From: Physcomitrium patens
Lineage: Eukaryota; Streptophyta; Bryopsida; Funariales; Funariaceae
Assembly (NCBI RefSeq): GCF_000002425.4
Contig: NC_037253.1
Span: 3,688,576-3,752,575, forward strand
Length of the DNA: 64,000 bases
Direction: 5' to 3'
Below are positions 12,469 to 24,253 of this stretch, piece after piece. Below the pieces are notes generated by a model. It ran no database searches, was not told where the DNA came from, and saw only the letters and a list, made by a program, of their open reading frames with translations. Position numbers and translations under genes: made by a program. Each line of letters opens with the position of its first letter. The stretch's first letter is position 1.

Positions 12469-14876
12469 TAAAAAAACCTCTTGCTTCAATCTTGATGTTG
12501 AGCTTTCAATTCTATTATCTTCTTTTAAAATTTTTAATATATTTTTAAATTTTTGTATGAATGTTGGTGTACATATTAATTATTAGTTTTTTAATTTCAC
12601 CTTTATACAATCAATAGGTTGTTGTAGATATTTTAAACCTTTACTAGCACTTAAAGCTCTAATTTATAATATTCTAATCTACTTATATGTATAAAATTTT
12701 ACTTATAGATTTACTACAAAGCTCATAAAATCTATCAAAATATAAATTCCACTATATTATTTAAAAGCATAGTTACTTGAATCCAATCTTTAATATGCAT
12801 AGTTCTTAAAAATATATTATTAATAAAGCATCTATAAAATTAATATTTATAGAATCTTTATCAAGCTTGCTTTAGATTTTCACTCTTTAATTGCACAAAG
12901 AATCTTACATCTATTATACGTGTGCAATTTTGTGCCTTTGAATCTAGATTTGATCTTGATTCATAATTAGTCTTTTTTGAATACCATTCCAATATTTTTT
13001 TAAGTAACTTTTGTAAAAAAATATCATTTATTTTTACTTAAAGCTCTCAATAGTTTTTATTTTTATTTTTTTTATTTATTTTTATTTTAAAATTTACCTT
13101 TTTTATGGTTTTATGATGCTACATGATGTGATTGCTATAGATTTGTTTGCATAAAAAATGGTTGCAATATTGGTAGTTATAATACAGGGATAAATTTTTC
13201 CCATCAATCTGAATTATAAAATGTCATTAATTAAGAGTTGCTTTTAATTAGTGGTATAATAAATATATAAATTTAATTTATTATAAATAAGTTATAAAAA
13301 ATTTTAAAAATTAATATTAAAATTAATTAAGTAAAAATAATTTTATCTCAATGATAATTTGCTCATAGATCAAGGATTTTAGCCTCACTAAGGCTCACAT
13401 GTAGTATATAAAGTTATCGTAGAAAAGTCTCGAGGCCTTAGTCTTATCCTTCTACCTACATCTAAGGTACTACAACTTATATGGAACTTGTGCACCTTCC
13501 TTCTTATAAAAACCACACAAGATGTTAGTCCTTTTATTTCTAATAATAGAAATAATTTATTTTTTATTTAAAACTTTATCGTAATTTTAAAAAATATCCA
13601 ATTAGCCTAGGCAGATTATATGCCCTTCAAAATCTTACGTCATTTCTTCATAATAGCTCCTAAGCTAATAAAACTTAATTATACCAAAATCTTGAATTTT
13701 TTTCTAAATATTCCTAAAAAATACTAAATTAATTATAAATAAATTTAAAAAATTCTATAATATTTATAAAATAATAATATCAATTTAAATCTAAATATTT
13801 CTATTTTAATGATTTTTTATAATAATAAAATCAATTTAAATCAACTAAAAATATTATTTTTTTATATATGCAATTAAAAAGATATGAGGTTTTTTTTTAT
13901 AACTTTTTAAATTATTAACTTATATTATAGATTTTTATAAATAATACATATAGATAGAAGAAAAACTTAGATATTAGTCTCAATAATTAAATATTAATAC
14001 TTAATAATAAGCAATAATACTAACGCAACTAAGATAATTGTTTTTAAGACCACTTGAGATTTTATTTTTATGAAATTTTTTTAATAAGATTCTTGTATTT
14101 ACATATATTTCTAAATTCTAATAAATACTTAAATAATAAAAAATAATTTTTAATCATAATATTTTTATATTTAAATAATTAAAAATTATATCTTTAATAG
14201 TTCCACCAATTGAGATCTCTTAGTAGAACTCACAAGTAGTATTTTGTTACAATTCTAAGAATACTTCTACATAAAAAATATCTTGAAATATTTGAAATAA
14301 AGAAAAAAATAGATTAATTTGTACAAATTTTATTTAAACCAAATAGATTCATTGTAGTAGAATTGCTTAATTGATGGTTATTTGTTAATATTGTGCTTCA
14401 TCAATAATTATTTTTTATCAATATCAATAAGTCAAATGATTAGGCATATTGGTACATAGTATATAATAATAAGGTGTATGTATAAATAACAATTGAAGTT
14501 GTTGTTGGCAAATTGATAAATTTGTTATTTATTCTAAATATAATAAAAATGAATAGATTATTGAGGTATAGATTTTTTTTGTTGTTATTTTCAAATAATA
14601 TTTTTCAAAGTATTGAAAATTTTAGGTAAAAAAAAAGAATGTCTTTTTTTTTGCTATCAAAAAATTATTTATTTTTATATAAGATGAGCAAGATATTATA
14701 AATATTGTATAGATAATTCAATTTGAACATAAATCTATTTGAGGGATCTTGAACAATGGATTGTAATTATATCCACTAAAGAATAGAATATATACTATTA
14801 TTATTTTAAGAGTACTAATTTGTTGGTGCCATTGACAATATAAATGGCACTTATTTCCATTCAAATCTATACATCT
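12469..14876. other. AT-rich region without recognisable genes
   Basis: More than 2 kb of AT-rich sequence with no open frame over a few dozen codons and no similarity to the LTR families here. A slightly less AT-rich patch at about 13370-13530 has no coding signature. Probably repeat DNA too decayed to classify. Confidence 0.4.
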
Positions 14877-15250
14877 TGTCATATAATATGGTATTGGTTG
14901 CCAAATCCAATCAAATGTATTTAGTTTAATCAAATGTGTATAATTTAGTTAGTGATTTTTTATCCATTGATAGTTTTTTTATTAATTGATTTTATTCATG
15001 TTAATTAGGATTTAAATATTTAAATAAAAAAAATCTTTTACTTGATATTTTTATTAAGTCAAGTCTTGTAAGTGATTTTAAAAGTGAAAGAAATTATTAT
15101 AAGGATTTTTTTGACTATGGTGTTTTAGCCATTTTAGTAAAGCTTTACGATTTTTCTTATTTTCACACTTATTCTTTTGGATTCTTCTATTGTAGTGTGA
15201 AAGATAGCTTGATTTAGTTTGGTATAGATTTCTAATCTTTTACTTGACTA
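14877..15250 (+). repeat. F LTR, left copy
   Basis: Aligns with 31248-31601 in the same orientation: both begin TGTCATRTAATATGG, contain TCCATTGATAGTTTTTT, TTTTAGCCATTTTAGTA and GTGTGAAAGATA, and end near TTTCTAATCTTTT. Probably the 5' LTR of the same old family whose pol and 3' LTR lie at 28755-31601, but it could be an independent copy. Confidence 0.65.
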
Positions 15251-16281
15251 GAATCTCTCCTTTTCTTTAATTTGTAGTATAGCAAGTTAAAATGAAATAG
15301 ATCAAATAAATAAATAAATAAATTTACAATTTAGATTTGTTTTGCTACTAGATTTGAGTACTATTGTACTAGGTGCCAAAACTCAATTATGTTGTATTAT
15401 TGTAATGTTGTATATGTCTATATTAGTCACTGTGGATATTATGCAGTATAAGATACTAGATTGGGACTATATTAGATCACATCACTTAGCAAAGTGCATT
15501 GAGGCAGAGTCACAATGCTATACAAGAAGATAGCAAGAAATGCATAGTAACAATATGGAGTCATAATTTTTACAGGTGGCTAATTTGAGTCATGAAGTAC
15601 AATTATAAAGAATAATGCAAGATAGTACTACAAGGTAGCAAGAAAAAATTATGAAGGCATAATGTTGATTATTATTTTTTTTTTTTGTAAGACCTGTTGT
15701 TGAAGTTGATTGATTACAACAAGGTCTTGTATTCTTAATTTTTGATATTGGAAGCAATATCAAGATTGATTTATGGTACTTTGTACTAAGCAATGCAACA
15801 CAAGAACTTGGTACAAATTCAAGAAAAACAACAATGCTCTGTAGTAGCAGATAATAGTTCAAACTATTAATACATAGTCATAAATCCATGGTGCATAAGT
15901 TTCTTATGGTCATAGGACTATGGTGATAAGATTTGTAGTTATAGGATCACAATAATAGATCTATGATCATAGATCTTATTACGTGGTTATAAGATTCAAT
16001 ATTAAAAATAAAAATAAAAAAATATATTATCTAGAATTCTTAACTATCAAGTTTGGAAGCTCACTTCAAGTGCATGTAAAGTCCAAATTTGATTATTATT
16101 GAGTCAATTTTACGTAGAAGAAATTCAAGGAATTCATTGGCATACTCAATTTTTAGAGTAGAGGTCATTTGGAGCATTGAAGTAGCATTACTAAATACTA
16201 ATTACTTTTTAAGTGAGTTTTTGATGTTCTCTCATTTCTCTACATTTCATTTTATTGCAATTTTTTTTTATTATTATAGTT
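15251..16281 (+). pseudogene. Probable internal 5' remnant of family F
   Basis: The stretch follows the F LTR. Translation in pieces gives a hydrophilic region near 15490-15650 (VAKLSHEVQLQ-like), which could be a gag N-terminus, but nothing diagnostic such as a zinc knuckle is seen. From about 15890 on only AT-rich sequence with repeats of 'ATAGGATCATGGTCATA'-like words is visible. It ends at the B1 LTR. Confidence 0.3.
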
Positions 16282-16818
16282 TGTTATGGAAATACACATA
16301 TGAATCAATAATTATTTATATGATTTAGATAATAGTAATTAAAAGTAGGATAAATCCATAATATCTTCTATAGAAGCTTTTTAGAAGCTTTATAGATGCT
16401 GTTTTGACTTTATAGGTATCTTTAATTGATTTTTTAGATTAGAAACGTCATCAACAAGTTGACCATGTGCCACATATGTTGGTAACTTAAAGAACAAGCT
16501 AATTATGTAGCCCATATGTAGAAAACTTATCTTATAAGCTAAGACATATGTCTTGCAAAGTCAACACATATTAGAGGAATATTGCCACATAGTTCCTAGT
16601 TAGATAGTATATATAGAGATAAGAGTAAAGCCTTCTTCACTCTTGTCAATTCTTTTCTTTCTTCTACTCTAGATTTAAGAGTGTTTGATTTCTTTGTGAT
16701 TTGGCAATAGCCATTCTAGTTTCTTTTTAATATACATATTATATTTTTATTTTTCCACTTTTCTTTTGACATAGATTTCTCAAGTTTATGCATCTCCTTT
16801 CAATTCATATCCTTGAAA
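16282..16818 (+). repeat. 5' LTR of B1
   Basis: Matches the B3 LTR (49670-50198) and the reversed B2 LTR. TATATATA is at 16608-16615 and the predicted transcript start ACTCTTGTCAA at 16639-16649, 31 bp later. The 5' border (TGTTATGG) was inferred from the three copies and is approximate. Confidence 0.7.
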
Positions 16819-16820
16819 AA

Positions 16821-16831
16821 TTGATAAGAAT
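16821..16831 (+). other. B1 self-priming site (decayed)
   Basis: TTGATAAGAAT, two bases after the LTR. It equals the complement of the LTR start ACTCTTGTCAA except for one C-to-T and one G-to-A change. B3 keeps the perfect version at 50201-50211. Confidence 0.6.
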
Positions 16832-16839
16832 ATACTTAT

Positions 16840-16945
16840 AATATTAGAGCTTTATCTTTTCTTGATTAAGAGTGGATTATCTATTTTTTTTAATAAGACA
16901 TAAGAGTATTAGAAGTTACGGATTATCCTCTTCTAAACTAATATT
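16840..16945 (+). other. B1 leader RNA module
   Basis: A 106-bp unit homologous to the leader modules of A1, A2 and D. Closing stem AATATTAG (16840) with CTAATATT (16938-16945); inner stem TTAGAAG with CTTCTAA; two GGATTA boxes. Both stems differ in sequence from families A and D yet still pair. Confidence 0.65.
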
Positions 16946-17066
16946 ATTCTTAGTATTTTCTTTGTTTTCAAGTCCTCTCTTCTATTTGTCTTGAATAATA
17001 TTAGACATTTATTTTCAAAGTATTATCATAGTAGAGCTTCTTGAAATAAAAAGTATAATGGTATAA

Positions 17067-18026
17067 ATGCAAGAGCAATTAAGAGAGTTAATGCTTGCAA
17101 TGCATCAACTCAATTTATCACCACAAGAAGCAACAAGAATGGTAAGAAGTGAAGATATAGATATGATTGGAGCTACTTCAATATCTACATCCAATCATGT
17201 CCCTTTTTGTATGGTGGAACATCCTTTCGATATTAGAGAATCAAGAGTTGCCTTGCTTGAGAAGTTTGATAGCAAAAAATCTAAATTTTGAGGATTTATC
17301 AATCAAGTACAACTTGTGATTGAACTTCAATCTCAAAGCTATTCAACTCTAGGTTCACAAGTTAGATTCATTGATACACTTCTTTCAGGTTCAACATTAT
17401 CATGGTTTTCATCTTTTTTTGAATGATGAGATCTAATATTGGATAATTTAGAGGCTTTTTTAACAAAGTTTTGATCCATGTATATAGAACATGATGCAAC
17501 TCATGTTGCAACCAATAAGATCCATATTTTTTGAAAAGACAATTGATTAAAAATATTGTATACTTCATAATTTTGACAATTTGTTACTGATATCAATTTG
17601 AATGATGCTACATTAATTAGAAAATTTTTCTATGGATTACAATATGAGGTAAAGATATTGATACTCAACTTACCTGATCCTCAAACATTGAGTCAAGGAA
17701 TTGACTTTGCTATGAAGTATGACAATTAAATTTTTAAATTTCAATGTGAAAGTAGGACAAGTAGGCCTCAACGTTATTGTAATTCAATGGCAACACCAAT
17801 GCCTCCTCAACACATACATTCAAAAGTAGAGGATATGAAAATTGATGCAATATATTTCAAACCTCTTATTGAACAAGAAAAGACTCATCGTCGTCACAAA
17901 GGATTATGCTTATATTGTAGAAAACCTAAGCATACTATTCAACATTGTCCAAAGAAGCGACGCAATTATAAAATGAAGAATACAAATATCAAAGAAGATA
18001 ATATATTAAAAAACAAGTTTTTCTAG
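17067..18026 (+). pseudogene. B1 gag
   Basis: Gag of family B, readable through several stops. N-terminal region 17067-17290 ends at a conserved VALLEKFD block (compare DKFDGT in A2); a middle part includes IDTLLSGSTLSWF (17370-17410) and a FFYGLQYEVK block (17625); an open C-terminal part (17787-18026) has KIDAIYFKPL followed by a zinc knuckle CLYCRKPKHTIQHC (CX2CX4HX4C), then a basic tail. The frame ends with TAG at 18024-18026, just after a canonical A AAA AAC slippery heptamer. Confidence 0.8.
18008..18014 (+). promoter_or_regulatory. Candidate -1 frameshift site in B1
   Basis: AAAAAAC in the phase A|AAA|AAC relative to the gag frame, the classic retroviral slippery heptamer. A -1 slip here bypasses the gag stop and continues as QVFLATLKTMRL, which aligns with the pol start of A and D. 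Confidence 0.6.
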
Positions 18027-18260
18027 CTACATTAAAGACCATGCGGTTGAAACCTTATACAATACCTAATGAAGGTCCTATTCTCTCCTCAAAACCCTTT
18101 CTTTGTTTTACATTAAATATTATTTTAAGATCTATATATTATAAAGCCTTTGCTTTATTAGATTTAAGAGCCTCAATATCTTTATTAGATGAAGAATTAT
18201 CTTAAAGACTTAATGTATCTTTAATAAGAAAAACTAAATCTATTCACGTTGTTAGAATAG
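18027..18260 (+). pseudogene. B1 protease fragment
   Basis: In the -1 frame the sequence continues with FALLDLRASISLLDEE (about 18150-18200), homologous to [15 protein letters not shown] of family A; the catalytic DSGA is changed to DLRA. Truncated after IHVVRIE. Confidence 0.65.
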
Positions 18261-18938
18261 AGAGAATTTGCCTCAAGAAAGCATTAGGCTCCTAACTGCC
18301 ACTAATTACTCAATCAAGTCTTGAAATAAAAAAGACCAAGTTTGTATATATATATAATACTTTTAGGAGCAATCACACCAAATATATAAGTCTTAAGTTT
18401 CCAAAAATATCCAAAATATGATTAAAAAAAACTCTAAATCCTTGTATATTCTTATGAGATATTACATTCAAACTTCAACAATTCATATCTTTCAATCGGA
18501 CTATTCAAGAATATTCAAATTTTATATGAAGTACTGATATACTTCTACAAACTACCATAAAAAATTTCAATTGCAAATTTATTGTGGAGCTTAAGATATC
18601 ACCAAAATCCTAACAATAGCTTCAAACCCTAGTTTTTACACACCTGTATGCAAATTTCTTCATATCTCACAAACTAAGTACTTAAATACCACAAAATTTA
18701 TATGTATAGCTGTTTAATACAATAATCTACTTTTTTCAAAAGGTTTTAGCTAAACATTCATCCAAAAACTCAAGATATGGCTCCAACCATTACTATGAAT
18801 AAAATCACTTACTTACTACTTTTGATTTGGATGTGCTGAATTCAACCCTCTATAACTTCTTCATTCAAACTAAAATTTGATTAAGATTCTTAAATTTTCA
18901 TTTGTAGTATTAAAAATATCCTTACTATATTTTTAGGA

Positions 18939-18940
<2 letters not shown>
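18261..18940. repeat. G2: family-G repeat copy
   Basis: AT-rich non-coding DNA; 18440-18880 resembles part of G1 (about 5740-6130) in the same orientation. It lies between truncated B1 and element A1. A1 inserted into the (TA)n at its right side. Confidence 0.45.

Positions 18941-18966
<26 letters not shown>
18940..18966. repeat. (AT)n run at the A1 insertion site
   Basis: Alternating AT of about 27 bp. Its last five bases TATAT are repeated directly after A1 (25282-25286), consistent with a 5-bp target duplication, although in a TA repeat this is weak evidence. Confidence 0.9.
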
Positions 18967-18970
<4 letters not shown>

Positions 18971-19440
18971 AGGGACATAGTCCTTAGACCTTTCTAGAAA
19001 CAAGTTTCTAGAACCTTCTAGAAAGAAGTCTCTAGAAACTTCTAAAAGATTCTTTGAATATTCTCTTAGAATATTCTTCAAAGATTCCCTAAAGATTCTT
19101 TGAAGATTCCCTAAAGATTCTCTTAGAAGGCTCTAGAAGATTCTTAGAATATTCTAGTAGATTCTAGGAAGTTACTTGAGAAGCTTCCTAGCTCTTGGGT
19201 AGTTGCTCGAGAAGCTTCATAGTTCTTGGGAAGCTTCTTGATGCGCTTCCTTACAACCATAGGCCAATAGTATATATAGGAGTCGAGGCTGAAGAGTTCT
19301 TCAGTCTCGACAACACATCTCTTGAAGCTCTAGCTCAATTCTCTTGGTGTTGCTCTTGTACTCATCTAATAATCTAGTTCTTGTCATTTCTTCTTGAACT
19401 TCTTGATTAGATTTCTTGTTTGTATTTTTTTTCTGTGACA
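18967..19440 (+). repeat. 5' LTR of A1
   Basis: 474 bp, TGTTAGGG...CTGTGACA. U3 holds heat-shock-type arrays (TTCTAGAACCTTCTAGAA at 19006-19023). TATATATAGG starts at 19271 and the predicted transcript start AGTCTCGACAA is at 19303-19313, giving U3 of about 336 bp and R-U5 of about 138 bp. Confidence 0.95.
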
Positions 19441-19442
19441 GT

Positions 19443-19453
19443 TTGTCGAGACT
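19443..19453 (+). other. A1 self-priming site
   Basis: TTGTCGAGACT, two bases after the LTR, is the exact reverse complement of AGTCTCGACAA in the LTR (19303-19313). No tRNA 3'-end complement (TGG...) is present at this position. By analogy with Tf1, the transcript's first 11 nt would fold back and prime minus-strand synthesis. Confidence 0.7.
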
Positions 19454-19464
19454 ACCTTTATCTT

Positions 19465-19838
19465 AATATCAGAGCTGAATCCTTCTTGTTTGAGAGCGGA
19501 TTATCCATCTTCTTGAAGGTATTCTAGCGCTTTAGGGGTTGCGGATTACCTTCCTCTAAACTGATATTTTCTCAATCACAATATCAGAGCTTAGTTCTTT
19601 GAGGCAAAGAGTGGACTACCCCTTTCCTTGGAGATACTTGAGCGTTCTAAGGGTTGCAGATTACCCTCTCTTGGACTGATATTAATTCCTTCTTTTTGTT
19701 TAGCATAGCTAGTAAAAAAGACTGTTAACATCGATTTCAGAGCTTTGCCTTCTTGATAGAGTGCGGATTACCCCTCTTCTCGAAAGCATTGAGGCATTTT
19801 TAGAGGTTGCGGATTACCCTCCTCTAAAACTGAAATCG
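19465..19838 (+). other. A1 leader: three tandem RNA modules
   Basis: Three diverged units at 19465-19568, 19580-19683 and 19732-19838 (104, 104 and 107 bp). Each is closed by an inverted repeat: AATATCAG/CTGATATT in units 1 and 2, CGATTTCAG/CTGAAATCG in unit 3. Each has an inner stem (TTTTAGAGG/CCTCTAAAA in unit 3) and two GGATTACC-like boxes (unit 3: 19763-19772 and 19809-19818). Possible roles are packaging, dimerisation or translation control; none is shown. Confidence 0.7.
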
Positions 19839-19958
19839 TTTAGTGTTTTTTTTTCTTTTCTCCGAGTAGGTTTTAGTGACAGGTAGTGCTACAATTTTCT
19901 CCAAGAGACTTAGCAATTTCTTCTTCTCTCAAAATTTTAATCCATCTATTCTCTAAAT

Positions 19959-20774
19959 ATGGAAGTAGACTAGGTCATAGACAGTGCATCTCCACAAGTA
20001 GACAATAGAATGGCAACTCTTGCAGATCTTCAAGCTCTTATGAATAGTGTACGAAAGGAGATTGCATTTCTTTCCAATCCAAGTAAAGTCTATCCGAATG
20101 GATCTACCCAAGTTGCTTTTATAGGTACTCTTCTATGAGAAAATGCTCGCTCTTGGTTTGCTCCACTGTTGGAGAAGGATTCTCCAATATTGTACGACCT
20201 AGAGGCTTTCATAGAGAGACTTACTACTGCGTTTGGAGATAGCGATTGAGAAAGAGTGGCTGAAAGAAAAATACAAAATCTGTGACAAGGATCACGTTCT
20301 ACTGCAATCTATGCTGCAGAATTTCAACAGCTTACATGTGATCTTGATTGGAATGATAAGGCGTTCATGACACGATTTCGATATGGACTGAGAGACGATG
20401 TCAAGAACTTATTGATCACCATGCCTAAGGCGGATACTTTAGAAGAACTTATATCTCAGGTAATTATTTGTGACAACCGCCTCTTTGAATTACGACAAGA
20501 AAGACGATCAGGCTGGAGAAATGATGGAGCATTTGCTACATTTTCAAAAGGTCCAGAGAATCACTCCACACATCCTGAACCCATGCAAATTGATGCGGTA
20601 CGTTTCAAACCCCTCACAGCTGAGGAAAAGAAGCGACGGTTTGAACAAAACTTGTGTTTATATTGCGGAGAAGCGGGCCATAAAGCTGTAGATTGTCGGA
20701 AGAAACAGAAGCCTCAAACAACAAGACTCAGGAGTACAAGCATGCAGGAAAACAAGGACGCCCAGCCACAATAG
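19959..20774 (+). pseudogene. A1 gag (internally deleted)
   Basis: Gag homologous to A2 gag. The likely original ATG is 19959, followed at codon 5 by TAG (19971-19973, shared with A2); a second in-frame ATG is at 20010. Relative to A2, 78 codons (234 bp net) are missing after residue ~26 of the frame from 20010, and TGA codons replace CGA in several places. The open C-terminal part (20367-20774) has [11 protein letters not shown] and zinc knuckle [14 protein letters not shown] (20655-20696). A slippery GGAAAAC is at 20747-20753, and the frame ends at TAG 20772-20774. Confidence 0.85.
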
Positions 20775-23700
20775 GGACCGTGCGGCTGGACATCTCAACT
20801 TCCAAAATTAATCAAGGTCCCTTTCTCTCAGCTCAACCTTCAGATTGTTTTATGGTACCTTTACATCTGGGTATTCAAGAACTACAAGTCGATGCTTTAT
20901 TAGACTCGGGTGCATCCGCTTGCTTTATAGATGAAGAGTTCGCCAAGCTTTACAATATTTCTCTTGTAAAGAAACTTAAGCCTGTCCATGTAGAAGTCAT
21001 AGACGGATGACCATTGTCTTCGGGCAATGTTATCCATGAAACTAAACCATTGAAGGTACGTCTTGAAAACCATGAGAGCAATATTGTGTTTAATGTTATC
21101 AAGACCCCTTCATGTCCTATCATTTTGGGACTATCTTGGCTTGATAGATATAATCCATTGATAGATTCGAAGTTACGAAAAGTGACATTTCCAACAAACT
21201 CCTTGAAGGTGGAATCTGCCAAGACAATGTCTAGAAACAAATCCTTGTTTATAGGTGCAAGGGCTTTCATGAAGGAAGCCAAGAAAAATACACCTCTTGT
21301 TATCTTCGCAACTCCGACTCGAGAAGATGCAACTCCGACTTTGGTTATTCCAAAGCAGTATGAAGAATTCAAAGATGTCTTTGAAAAGAAGAATGATGAT
21401 ATGCTGCCAGAGCATCGACCCTATGACTGTGCCATTGAATTGCAAGAAGGAGCACAACCACCTTTTGGACCAATCTACAATTTGTCGCAGACGGAGTTGA
21501 CTGAGTTGCGGAAGTACATTGACGAGAATCTAGCCAAGAACTTCATCCGTCATTCGAAGTCGCCAGCTGGGGCACCAATCTTATTTGTGAAGAAGAAGGA
21601 TGGCTCACTACGGATGTGCGTGGACTATCGAGGTCTCAACAAGGTGACAAAAAAGAATCGCTACCCACTGCCTTTGATCTCTGGTCTTCGAGAATAACTT
21701 GGGCGTACAAGGATCTTTACAAAGATTGACCTAAGGGGAGCTTACAACCTTGTGCGAATTAGAGAAGGAGATGAATGGAAAACAACGTTCCGAACAAGGT
21801 ATGGCCATTTTGAATACAATGTCATGCCATTTGGTCTTACTAATGTTCCAGCGGTCTTTCAACACATGATGAATGACATCTTTCGAGAGCATCTAGACGA
21901 TTTTGTTGTCATCTATCTAGATGATATTTTGATATTTTCTAAGAACGAGGAAGAACATGAAAAGCACGTTCGTCTGGTACTCAAAAAACTACGGGAGCGA
22001 GGACTCTATGCCAAATTGGAGAAGTGCTTATTTCACCAAACTGAGATGGAGTTTTTGGGATTCATCGCGACTACGGAAGGCTTGAAGATGGATCCAAAGA
22101 AGGTGGAACCAATCATGTCTTGGGAAGTTCCGAAGACGGTTAGGGATGTACAATGTTTTCTTGGATTTGCTAACTACTATCGGATCTTCATCAAGAATTA
22201 TTTTCAAGTTGTTGCCCCCCTCACTTGGTTAACGTGTAAGGACAAGCTCGAATGGGAACCTATTGCAGAAAAAGCATTTCAAGATTTGAAGATGGTATTT
22301 ACTACAGCTCCAATCTTGGTACATCCGGACTTTACATAGGCCTTTTATTTGAAGACAGATGCTTTGGATTTTGCTTTGGGAGCTATACTTTCACAGATGG
22401 GTGTAGATGAGAAGCTCTATCCAGTTGCGTTCTATTCTTGAAAATTCTCTGCTGCTGAGATCAACTATGAGATCCACGATAAGGAACTCCTTGTTATAGT
22501 AGATTCTTTCCAAGAGTAGCGCCACTTTCTCGAAGGAACTGCACATCCAGTGATCGTATATACGGATCACAAGAATTTGGAGTATTTTATGTCGGCTCGG
22601 GTTTTGAATCGGCATCAAGCTCGGTGGAGTATGTCGCTATCCAAGTTCGACTTTGTTATTACTTATCGGCTTGGGAAGTAACAAGGGTTGTCCGATGCAT
22701 TATCAAGGAGATCATATCTCGCGCCAAAGGCTAGAGATACACCATTTGATCAACAGTGCACGACATTGTTGAAGCCAGAGAAATTTCTGCTCAATGCAGC
22801 TATTGTACCAATTAATGCTGACTTCCTCGACCAGGTACGGGCCGCAACCATTGAAGATTCTCTAGCCCTTGATATCAAGTAACATGCTAGTGATGATAAA
22901 TTCAAGATGGAAGGAAATCTAGTATATTTCGAAGAGCGGTTGTATATCCCAAAAGGGCCAACACGACTCCGAGTTCTTCAATCTCGTCATGACTTTCCAA
23001 CTGCGGGACATTTTGGATTCATTAAGACCTTGGAACTTATTTCCCGCGATTTTTGGTGGCCTCAAATGTGGAAGGATGTGAAAGATTTTGTTGTATCTTG
23101 TGACATTTGTTCAAGATCCAAAATCCCTCGACATCGGCCTTATGGACTTCTACTGCCATTGCTTATTCCGCGCCGACCATGGTCTTCGGTTTCCATGGAC
23201 TTTATTACGGATCTACCACCATCAAATTCATTTGACAGCATTTTTGTTGTCGTAGACCGGCTTACAAAGATGGCGCATTTTGTCCCTTGCAAGAAGACAT
23301 CATCAAGCGAAGACACAGCAAGACTCTTTCTTGATAATGTGTATCGATATCATGGTCTACCAGATGATATCGTATCGGATCGAGGAACCCAGTTTGTGTC
23401 AAAGTTTTGGAAATCTCTTTTTGAAATATTGAAGGTGGATATCAAGCTTTCTTCGACATTTCATCCTCAAACGGACGGTCAAACAGAACGGGTGAATCAA
23501 GTTTTAGAGCAATATTTACGTTGCACCATCAACTATCAACAAGATGATTGGATCGCATATCTACCGCTAGCCGAGTTCGTATATAACAACACCCTTCATG
23601 CGTCAACTCAACAAACGCCATTCTTTTCCAATTATGGATACCATCCGAAGCTTGACTTATGGAGTTCGTCAACGATTAACAATCCGACAGCTGAAGGATT

Positions 23701-24253
23701 GGTGAAGGAGCTTTCGCAGCTTCAAACTACATTGAAGCTTCAATTGCAAACTGCCCAAGAATCTTACAAGGCGTCCGCGGACAAATTTCGGAATCAGGCA
23801 CCTAAATTCACGATTGGAGACAAAGTTTGGCTGCTTCGACGAAATATTAAGACCAAGTAGCCATGTGACAAATTGGACTATCGGAGATTGGGACCATTTG
23901 TTATCCAGAAGCAGATCAATCCTGTAGCGTATCGTCTGGAGTTACCAGCTACTATGAAGGTACATCCTGTCTTTCATGTTTCTTTGTTGGAGCCTTATCG
24001 AGAATCGTCTTTTCCTGGAAGAGTACAATGTCCACCACCTAGCATAGAAATAGAGAACCACGAAGAATAGGAGGTGGAAAAGGTCCTGGATTCACGACAA
24101 AGACAGGGTAAATTAGAATACTTTGTGCATTGGAGCCGTTACGATATTAATGAACGAACATGGGAGTCGGCCAAAAATCTCGCGAATGCGCCGCAAAAGG
24201 TACAGGAGTTTCATCGACCATATCCTGAGAAACCCAAGCCGGTTCGACGATAG
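20684..24253 (+). pseudogene. A1 pol
   Basis: Pol in the -1 frame relative to gag, 1190 codons with no indel versus A2 but interrupted by stops. Domains: aspartic protease with [14 protein letters not shown] (about 20898-20940); RT with [17 protein letters not shown] and the catalytic YLDDILIF (about 21914-21937); RNase H with [10 protein letters not shown] (about 22558); integrase with the zinc-binding H..H..CDIC (about 22985-23110), DDE residues in SMDFITDLP, VSDRGTQF and TDGQTERVNQ; and a chromodomain with LEYFVHWSRYD and TWESAKNL (24071-24210). Stops shared with A2: 21695, 22439, 22517, 23858 and 24068. Stops only in A1 include 21008, 22337, 22679 and 22880, mostly CGA or CAA to TGA or TAA. 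Not functional as it stands. Confidence 0.9.

Larger units (their letters stand above)
16282..18260 (+). mobile_element. Element B1: truncated gypsy element
   Basis: A 5'-part of a family-B element: LTR (16282-16818), self-complementary primer site, one leader module, broken gag with a zinc knuckle, slippery site and the start of protease. It breaks off near 18260, where other repeat DNA (family G) begins; no pol or 3' LTR of this copy is visible downstream. Most stops look like C-to-T or G-to-A changes. Confidence 0.75.

Noticed and set aside
19195..19377. 60-codon frame (GSCSRSFIV...) present in all family-A LTRs
   Set aside because: It starts with TTG, covers the U3/R promoter and start region, and is conserved only because the LTRs are nearly identical.
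19465..19476. AATATCAGAGCT in leaders as an initiator-tRNA primer site
   Set aside because: It lacks the TGG that pairs with tRNA CCA, lies 24 bp from the LTR, and recurs in later leader modules; the adjacent 11-nt self-complement fits better. It may be a relic of an ancestral tRNA site.
20950..21457. Minus-strand frames of 94-140 codons inside A1 and A2 pol
   Set aside because: Antisense shadows of the protease-RT region; present in both copies only because pol is conserved.
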